Assembly: GCA_036258055.1 (NCBI GenBank)
Contig: DATAEK010000041.1
Coordinates: 1 to 17,781, forward strand
DNA from: DATAEK01 sp036258055
GTDB lineage: Bacteria > Acidobacteriota > Vicinamibacteria > Vicinamibacterales > 2-12-FULL-66-21
Direction: 5' to 3'
DNA length: 17,781 nt
The notes under the pieces are model-generated. The model worked only from the letters and a program-made list of their open reading frames with translations. It was not told the origin of the DNA and ran no database searches. The position numbers and the translations under genes were made by a program. Positions 12,058 through 17,781 of this stretch are shown here, piece by piece. Numbering within the stretch: position 1 is the stretch's first letter; each line of letters starts with the position of its first letter.

Positions 12058-14469
12058 TCAGTACGGCCACGTCCAATTGGCAAGCTCCGGCCGGTCTGAA
12101 CCGTGCTCGTGCGCATAGCGGAGATTGTCGACGATGGCGTTCTTCATTTCCTCTTTCAGGTGCGCCGCCTTCGCGCGCAGCTTCGGCACTCGATCGATGA
12201 CGTCGATCACGAGGTTGAAGCGGGACGTCTCGTTCAGCATCGCGAGCTCGAGCGGTGTGTTGATGTTGCCCTTCTCCTTGTAGCCCCGCACGTGCAGGTT
12301 GTCGTGACCCCTGAAGCGGTATGACAGCTTGTGGATCAGCCACGGGTAGCCGTGGAAGTTGAAAATGATCGGCTTGTCCGTGGTGAACAAGCTGTCGAAC
12401 TCGCGCTCGGTGGACCCGTGCGGATGCTCGGAGGACGGCTGCAGCTTGTACAGATCCACCACGTTGACGAAGCGCAGCTTCAGATCCGGGACGCGCTCGC
12501 GCAGGATCGCGGCCGCCGCCAGCGCCTCCATGGTGGCCACATCGCCGCAGCAAGCGAGGACGACGTCAGGCTCTTCGCCCGCATCGGTGCTCGCCCGCGT
12601 CCAGATGCCAAGCCCTTTCGCGCAGTGAATCATCGCCTCGTCGATCGTCATGAACTGCAGGTGCTTCTGCTTGTCGGCCACGATCACGTTGATGTAGTCG
12701 GTGCTGCGCAGGCAGTGATCGGCCACCGACAGCAGCGTGTTGGCATCGGGCGGGAGGTACACACGGGTCACCGCCGGGCTCTTGTTGGTGACGAGGTCGA
12801 TGAAGCCGGGATCCTGGTGCGAGAACCCGTTGTGGTCCTGCCGCCAGACGGTGGAGGAGAGCAGAATCGTTTCAGAGGCCACCGCCGCGCGCCACGGCAC
12901 GTGATTCTTGCTGATGTCGAGCCACTTCGCGTGCTGGTTGAACATCGAATCGATCACGTGTGCGAAGGCTTCATACGTGTGGAAGAACCCGTGCCTGCCG
13001 GTGAGCAGATACCCTTCCAGCCACCCGATCAGCGTGTGCTCCGACAACATTTCCATCACCCGCCCGTCGCGGGCGAGCTCGCCGCCGTCCTCGTCTTCCG
13101 GTAGCATGTCGGCCATCCACGTTTTCTTGCTCGCTTCGTACACCGCCTGCAGCCGGTTCGACGCGGTCTCGTCGGGACCAAAGACGCGGAAGCTGGTGGG
13201 GTTGTTCTTCAGCACGTCCCGCAGGAATTCGCCGAGCGGTCTCGTATTCTCGTACTCCACCGTGCCGCGCGATGGCACATCGACCGCGTACTTTCGAATA
13301 TCCGGCAGCTTGAGGTCCTTGCGGAGCAGGCCGCCGTTGGCGTGGGGATTGGCGCTCATGCGTCGAGTACCGCGAGGCGCCAGATCCCTCAGCGCGGGCA
13401 CGAGCGTGCCGTTTCTGTCGAAGAGGTCCTCGGGCCGGTAGCTGCGCATCCAGTCTTCGAGCAGCTGCAGATTCGCCGGGTTGTCGCGCACGTCCGAGAA
13501 GGGCACCTGATGCGAGCGCCAGAAGCCCTCCACCTTGCGTCCCTTGATCGCTTTTGGCCCGGTCCACCCCTTTGGCGATCGCAGAACGATCATCGGCCAA
13601 TTTGGACGGAACGGGTTGTTCGAGTCGCGCGCGGCCTTCTGGTGCGCCCGGATTTCGGCGATGGCGCGGTCGAGCGTGGCCGCCATCTTCTGGTGCATCA
13701 GCGCCGGATCGTCCCCCTCCACGAAGTACGGCGTGTAGCCGTAGCCCACGAACAGCGCCTCGAGCTCCTTGTGGCTGATGCGCGCCAGCACCGTCGGGTT
13801 CGCGATCTTGTAGCCATTGAGGTTCAGGATCGGCAGCACGGCACCGTCGCGTACGGGGTTGAGGAACTTGTTCGAATGCCAGGCGGTCGCAAGCGGACCC
13901 GTCTCCGCTTCGCCGTCTCCCACGACACAGGCGACGATGAGGTCAGGATTGTCGAACGCCATGCCGTAGGCATGCGAGAGGCTGTAGCCAAGCTCGCCCC
14001 CTTCGTGGATCGAGCCCGGCGTCTCCGGCGTGACGTGGCTGCCGATGTGACCGGGGAAGGAGAACTGCTTGAAGAACTTCTGCATCCCTTCCGCGTCCTG
14101 GCTCTTGTCGGGATAGATCTCGGAATACGTGCCTTCGAGATACGCGGGTCCAAGCACGCCCGGCGCGCCGTGGCCGGGCCCGGCGACAAAGACGACGTCG
14201 AGATCGTTTTTGACGATCGCGCGGTTGAGGTGAACCCAGACGAACGACAGCGCGGGGCTCGCGCCCCAATGTCCGAGCAGCCGGCGCTTGACGTGCTCGG
14301 TCTTGAGCGGTTCTTTGAGCAACGGGTTGTCCTTCAGGTAGATCATTCCAACCGAAAGGTAGTTGCACGCCCGCCAATAGGCGTTCATCAACTCCAGCTC
14401 CTTGGCCGTCAACGGCGCTTCCGCCGTCTTCTCGAGTTCGGGTTCCTTCGTCGACAACAGCTTTTCCAC
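12058..14469 (-). CDS. xfp: Phosphoketolase (xylulose-5-phosphate/fructose-6-phosphate)
   Basis: A full-length 803-residue thiamine-diphosphate enzyme of the cytoplasm. It splits xylulose-5-phosphate (and in many members fructose-6-phosphate) with phosphate to acetyl-phosphate plus glyceraldehyde-3-phosphate or erythrose-4-phosphate. Visible landmarks are HWGASPA (His67), GPGHGAPG (His100), SHVTPETPGS (His145) and the cofactor loop GDGEAETGPLATAWHSN (184-200). Further on come RSHQVPF (His320), GPDETASNR (431-439), SEHTLIGWLEGYLLTGRHG (476-494) and GFSHQDPGF (His551). All expected active-site histidines appear present. The start is GTG with GGGAG 8 nt upstream. It lies 57 bp after pgm as the last gene of the operon. 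Whether it prefers the C5 or C6 substrate cannot be read from the sequence, but the glycogen context favours a supply of hexose phosphate. Confidence 0.96.
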   Translation of the reverse strand: MEKLLSTKEPELEKTAEAPLTAKELELMNAYWRACNYLSVGMIYLKDNPLLKEPLKTEHVKRRLLGHWGASPALSFVWVHLNRAIVKNDLDVVFVAGPGHGAPGVLGPAYLEGTYSEIYPDKSQDAEGMQKFFKQFSFPGHIGSHVTPETPGSIHEGGELGYSLSHAYGMAFDNPDLIVACVVGDGEAETGPLATAWHSNKFLNPVRDGAVLPILNLNGYKIANPTVLARISHKELEALFVGYGYTPYFVEGDDPALMHQKMAATLDRAIAEIRAHQKAARDSNNPFRPNWPMIVLRSPKGWTGPKAIKGRKVEGFWRSHQVPFSDVRDNPANLQLLEDWMRSYRPEDLFDRNGTLVPALRDLAPRGTRRMSANPHANGGLLRKDLKLPDIRKYAVDVPSRGTVEYENTRPLGEFLRDVLKNNPTSFRVFGPDETASNRLQAVYEASKKTWMADMLPEDEDGGELARDGRVMEMLSEHTLIGWLEGYLLTGRHGFFHTYEAFAHVIDSMFNQHAKWLDISKNHVPWRAAVASETILLSSTVWRQDHNGFSHQDPGFIDLVTNKSPAVTRVYLPPDANTLLSVADHCLRSTDYINVIVADKQKHLQFMTIDEAMIHCAKGLGIWTRASTDAGEEPDVVLACCGDVATMEALAAAAILRERVPDLKLRFVNVVDLYKLQPSSEHPHGSTEREFDSLFTTDKPIIFNFHGYPWLIHKLSYRFRGHDNLHVRGYKEKGNINTPLELAMLNETSRFNLVIDVIDRVPKLRAKAAHLKEEMKNAIVDNLRYAHEHGSDRPELANWTWPY

Positions 14470-14526
14470 GGTATTGCTCCCATCAAGCAGGTGGTTGTTT
14501 CCTGGATCGTTATGCCCGTCCCGTCC

Positions 14527-16179
14527 TCACTTCATGACCCCGGCCAGCACGCGGGTGACGAGCGCTCGCGCTTCCTCTTGAATGCGCCGCAGGTGCTCCG
14601 GTCCGCGAAAACTCTCGGCGTAAAGCTTGTAGACGTCCTCCGTGCCGGAGGGACGCGCGGCGAACCATCCGAATGCCGTCACCACCTTCAAGCCGCCGAT
14701 TGGCGCACCGTTGCCCGGCGCGGTCGTCAGAAGCGCCTGAATCGGATCGCCTGCGAGCTCGGATGCCTTGACGTCTGCCGCCGAAAGACGGAGCAGCGTC
14801 GCCTTTTCATCCGGCGTCGCAGGCGCGTCGACTCGCTCGTAAACCGGCGCGCCGAGCTCGCGAGTCACCTCCGTGTAGAGCTCTGACGGGTCGCGGCCGG
14901 TGCGCGCCATGAGCTCCACGGCGAGGAGGTCCATGACGAACCCGTCCTTGTCGGTCGTCCAGACGGAGCCGTCGCGTCGGAGGAACGACGCGCCTGCGCT
15001 CTCCTCGCCGCCGAAGCCGAGCGATCCTTCGAGCAGGCCCGGCACGAACCACTTGAATCCGACCGGCACTTCGACCAGCGCGCGGCCGATCTTGGCGGCC
15101 ACGCGGTCGATGATGCTGCTGCTGACGACGGTCTTGCCAACCGCCGCGTCGGAACGCCAGGCTGGCCGGTGGGTGAACAGATAAGCGATCGCGGCGGTCA
15201 GGAAATGATTCGGGTTCATCAGGCCGGCGGTGCGCGTGACAATGCCATGTCGGTCGGCGTCGGTGTCGTTGCCGAACGCGATGTCGAAGCGATCCTTGAG
15301 ATCGATCAGCTTGGCCATCGCATACGGCGACGAGCAGTCCATGCGAATCTTGCCGTCCCAGTCCAGCGGCATGAAGCGGAACGTCGGATCGACGGCGTCG
15401 TTCACGACGTCGATGTCAATCGCGTAGCGTTCCGCAATCGGCCGCCACAACGCTACGCTCGCACCACCCAGCGGATCGACGCCGATCCTGAGGCGGGCGC
15501 TTCGGATCGCATCCATATCCACGATCGCGCCTAGATCGCTCACGTACGATCCGACGTAGTCGTACGGGTGCGTCGTGGCGGCGTGTCGTGCTTTGGCGTA
15601 AGTCAGGCGAGACACTTTCCCGAGATCGCCAGACAGCAGCTGGTTCGCTCGTTCCTCAATCCAGCGGGTCACATCCGTCTCGGCGGGACCTCCGGTCGGC
15701 GGGTTGTACTTGAAGCCGCCATCCTCCGGCGGATTGTGCGAAGGCGTGATGACGATGCCGTCGGCGAGCTGCGATGTGCGGCCGTGATTGTGCGTCAGGA
15801 TGGCGTGAGAGATCACGGGGGTGGGTGTGTAGCCGTCATCGCGATCGATGATGACCTCGACACGGTTTGCCGCGAGCACCCCGAGTGCAGTCGCGAAGGC
15901 GGGATCGGAGAGCGCGTGCGTGTCCTTCCCCATGAAGAGCGGGCCAGTGATGCCCTCGCCATTGCGGTAGTCGCAGATCGCCTGGGTAATCGCGAGGATG
16001 TGGGCCTCGTTGAAGGCGCCATGGAACGACGAGCCTCGGTGGCCGCTCGTGCCGAAAGTGACCCGCTGCGCGCGATCCGCGGGATCGGGCTGGCGCGTGT
16101 GGTAGTCGTTCCGAAGCCGATCGACGTCGACGAGAAGGTCAGGCGGAGCCGGTTTCCCAGCAAGAGGATGTATCGACAT
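14527..16179 (-). CDS. pgm: Alpha-D-glucose phosphate-specific phosphoglucomutase
   Basis: Interconverts glucose-1-phosphate and glucose-6-phosphate in the cytoplasm. At 550 residues it is close to E. coli Pgm. All four family loops are intact: the phosphoserine loop TPSHNP with catalytic Ser147, the metal-binding GNDTDADRHG (Asp305, Asp307, Asp309), the sugar-binding GFGGEESAGAS (388-398) and the phosphate-binding ARPSGTEDVYKLY (508-520). The N-terminus has TFGTSGHRGSS (41-51), typical of this subfamily. The ATG at 16179 has CAGGAT about 7 nt upstream and lies 24 bp after the glgX stop, so the two are co-transcribed. It links glucose-1-phosphate from glycogen breakdown to the hexose phosphates used by the phosphoketolase. 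Confidence 0.97.
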   Translation of the reverse strand: MSIHPLAGKPAPPDLLVDVDRLRNDYHTRQPDPADRAQRVTFGTSGHRGSSFHGAFNEAHILAITQAICDYRNGEGITGPLFMGKDTHALSDPAFATALGVLAANRVEVIIDRDDGYTPTPVISHAILTHNHGRTSQLADGIVITPSHNPPEDGGFKYNPPTGGPAETDVTRWIEERANQLLSGDLGKVSRLTYAKARHAATTHPYDYVGSYVSDLGAIVDMDAIRSARLRIGVDPLGGASVALWRPIAERYAIDIDVVNDAVDPTFRFMPLDWDGKIRMDCSSPYAMAKLIDLKDRFDIAFGNDTDADRHGIVTRTAGLMNPNHFLTAAIAYLFTHRPAWRSDAAVGKTVVSSSIIDRVAAKIGRALVEVPVGFKWFVPGLLEGSLGFGGEESAGASFLRRDGSVWTTDKDGFVMDLLAVELMARTGRDPSELYTEVTRELGAPVYERVDAPATPDEKATLLRLSAADVKASELAGDPIQALLTTAPGNGAPIGGLKVVTAFGWFAARPSGTEDVYKLYAESFRGPEHLRRIQEEARALVTRVLAGVMK

Positions 16180-16203
16180 GGGATCATCCTGGCCTTTGAC
16201 GCC

Positions 16204-17781
16204 TCAGGCGTCCAGCTGAAGGGCAAGGACGACGACCGAGCGCGGCTGCACGAGGTAGGTCGCCTGCGCGATGACCGGAGACGTGGTCCAGCACTGGATG
16301 TCATCCGGGGACGCCAACGCCGTGTCGATGCAGCGCCGCCATGACTGCCGAATCTCCGACGGGATTGGTGGAAGCTGGAACACCAGCGGTTCCCAATAGG
16401 CGTTGAAGATGCCGTGAAGGAGGAACCGCGCGTGCAGGCTCCGCGCCGTGAGGGCCAGCGAGTGCGAGTGGTCGCTCCAGTCCGGGCAGTTGAGCTCCAC
16501 GCCGTGCCACTCGACGCGCGCCCGTTGCAGGACCTCATTGAGGCTCAGAACAGTGCCTTGGGCCACGACGTCGCGGCGCTGGCGAAACGCGTTGAGCTCC
16601 TTGACGAACCGGTGGATGTCGGCGTGCCGTTCCAGCAGGCTCCAGTCGAACCAGCTGGTGTCGTTGTCCTGGCAATAGGCGTTGTTGTTGCCGCGCTGAG
16701 TCCGGCGGACCTCGTCGCCCATCGACAACATCGGCGTACCGGCGGCCACCAGCTCCAGCGCGAAGAAGTTCTTGACCTGACGATTGCGCAGCGCCTCGAT
16801 CGCCGCGTCGTCGGTTGGCCCTTCGATGCCGCAGTTCCAGCTCCTGTTGTCGTTCGATCCGTCGCGGTTGTCCTCGCCGTTGCCCTCGTTGTGCTTGTGA
16901 TCGTAGGAGACCAGATCGTTCAGCGTGAAGCCGTCGTGGCAGGTCACGAAGTTGATGCTTTGCTCGGCCTCTCGTTCCTCGTGACCGTAGATGTCGGGGC
17001 TGCCGAGCAAACGTCCCGCGAGGCGCGACACGGTGCCGTTCTCGCCTCTGAGAAAACCCCGCACGTCATCACGGAACCGTCCGTTCCACTCCTGCCAGGC
17101 GTCGCCGATGAAACCTCCCACCTGGTAGAGCCCCGCGGCATCCCAGGCCTCGGCGATCAGCTTGGTGCCGGCCAGCATCGGATCCGACTCGATGTCCCAG
17201 AGCACCGGCGGGTTCTGGAGCGGGTGACCGGCTTCGTCGCGTGACAGGACCGACGCGAGATCGAAACGGAAGCCGTCGATGTGCATCTGGGTGACCCAGT
17301 AGCGCAGGCTGTCCTGGATCAGCCGGCGGACGATCGGCTGATTGGCGTTCAGCGTGTTGCCGCAGCCGGTGTAATCCGCGTACCGCGATTTGTCCTGGTC
17401 GAGGATGTAGTAGAAGTCATTCGCCAGGCCGCGATAGCAGAGCGTCGGTCCGTCGTGCGCTCCTTCGGCCGTGTGATTGAACACGACGTCGAGGAACACC
17501 TCGATGCCCGCGCGGTGGAACGCCTTGACCATGTCCCGGAATTCATCGAGGACGCCGAGCGGGTCCTGACGCGAGCTGTAGGCGTGATGCGGCGCGAAGA
17601 ACGAAACCGGCTGATATCCCCAGTAGTTCGGACGGCCACCCGGCGCGTCCTGCGGATCGAACTGAAACACCGGCAGCAATTCGACCGCGGTGACCCCCAG
17701 GTCCTGAAGGTAGGGAATCTTCTCGATCAAGCCGGCGTAGGTACCGCGTTTCGCCGGTGCGACGCCCGAGCTGGGATGGCG
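16204..17781 (-). CDS. glgX: Glycogen debranching enzyme GlgX/isoamylase, 5' end cut by the window
   Basis: GH13 enzyme that hydrolyses alpha-1,6 branch points of glycogen. The frame stays open to the window edge and begins RHPSSGVAPAKRGTYAGLIE, a segment that normally follows a carbohydrate-binding N-domain, so roughly the first quarter of the gene lies outside. In the 525 visible residues the catalytic regions are complete: DVVFNH (98-103), GFRFDLAS with nucleophile Asp174, LIAEAWDAAGLY with acid/base Glu211, and FVTCHDG with Asp283. The block NEGNGEDNRDGSNDNRSWNCG is typical of GlgX/isoamylase. A TTG near 17730 is internal, not the true start. The C-terminal beta domain ends at LALQLDA. 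First visible gene of the glgX-pgm-xfp operon. Confidence 0.95.
   Translation of the reverse strand, partial: RHPSSGVAPAKRGTYAGLIEKIPYLQDLGVTAVELLPVFQFDPQDAPGGRPNYWGYQPVSFFAPHHAYSSRQDPLGVLDEFRDMVKAFHRAGIEVFLDVVFNHTAEGAHDGPTLCYRGLANDFYYILDQDKSRYADYTGCGNTLNANQPIVRRLIQDSLRYWVTQMHIDGFRFDLASVLSRDEAGHPLQNPPVLWDIESDPMLAGTKLIAEAWDAAGLYQVGGFIGDAWQEWNGRFRDDVRGFLRGENGTVSRLAGRLLGSPDIYGHEEREAEQSINFVTCHDGFTLNDLVSYDHKHNEGNGEDNRDGSNDNRSWNCGIEGPTDDAAIEALRNRQVKNFFALELVAAGTPMLSMGDEVRRTQRGNNNAYCQDNDTSWFDWSLLERHADIHRFVKELNAFRQRRDVVAQGTVLSLNEVLQRARVEWHGVELNCPDWSDHSHSLALTARSLHARFLLHGIFNAYWEPLVFQLPPIPSEIRQSWRRCIDTALASPDDIQCWTTSPVIAQATYLVQPRSVVVLALQLDA

Noticed and set aside
13342..14886. Plus-strand open frame of 514 codons opposite xfp
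   Set aside because: It runs across the xfp-pgm boundary antisense to both genes, and its Arg/Val-rich translation shows no family features.
17728..17730. TTG at 17728-17730 as the start of glgX
   Set aside because: The frame continues to the window edge with conserved GlgX residues (HPSSGV...RGTYAGLIE), so the gene starts outside the window.

Overview
This window is chromosomal DNA from a Gram-negative bacterium, roughly two-thirds G+C by eye. Signal peptides, a lipoprotein-type outer-membrane efflux protein and a beta-barrel protein ending in Phe all show an outer membrane. The mix of genes (DUF3300/DUF2950, phosphoketolase beside glycogen genes, SulP) and the intergenic CAACTTC-type hairpin repeat remind me of Acidobacteriota, perhaps Vicinamibacteria. 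That placement is inference. I see no phage, transposon, CRISPR array, rRNA or tRNA.

Layout. Left, plus strand: a three-gene operon of a DUF3302 membrane protein (346-903), a HlyD-type membrane-fusion protein (921-2195) and a NodT-type outer-membrane factor (2195-3631). A hairpin repeat follows (3638-3760). Next come an outer-membrane beta-barrel protein (3784-5112) and a SulP/SLC26 anion transporter with a STAS domain (5122-6909). Middle, minus strand: an MscS-family channel (6936-8573), and upstream of it the operon DUF3300 (10577-11791), DUF2950 (9612-10562) and a VIT-like membrane protein (8968-9615). Right, minus strand: a glycogen-to-acetyl-phosphate operon of glgX (16204-17781, cut by the window edge), pgm (14527-16179) and phosphoketolase xfp (12058-14469), closed by a long inverted repeat (11996-12044).

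The most interesting signal is regulatory. The palindrome CTCCGG-N4-CCGGAG occurs exactly three times that I can find (164-179, 8723-8738, 11964-11979). Each copy is intergenic and lies 150-173 bp upstream of the start codon of an envelope gene or operon. Between each palindrome and its gene is a sigma-54-like -24/-12 element with the diagnostic GG-N10-GC spacing and a shared GGCAC core (263-278 on plus; 8660-8675 and 11856-11871 on minus). Predicted transcription starts lie about 80-127 bp past the palindrome centres and 54-76 nt before the start codons. This is the architecture expected of an enhancer-binding protein plus RpoN. I infer a sigma-54-dependent envelope regulon joining the DUF3302/HlyD/NodT export system, the DUF3300/DUF2950/VIT-like operon and the MscS-like channel. 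The regulator itself is not in the window.

How the genes work together: GlgX debranches glycogen; the outer chains are then phosphorolysed to glucose-1-phosphate by an enzyme outside the window. Pgm turns this into glucose-6-phosphate, and Xfp, after isomerisation, splits fructose-6-phosphate or xylulose-5-phosphate into acetyl-phosphate and a shorter sugar phosphate. The beta-barrel protein and SulP transporter look like an outer/inner membrane pair for an anion. The three palindrome-linked units all concern the cell envelope.
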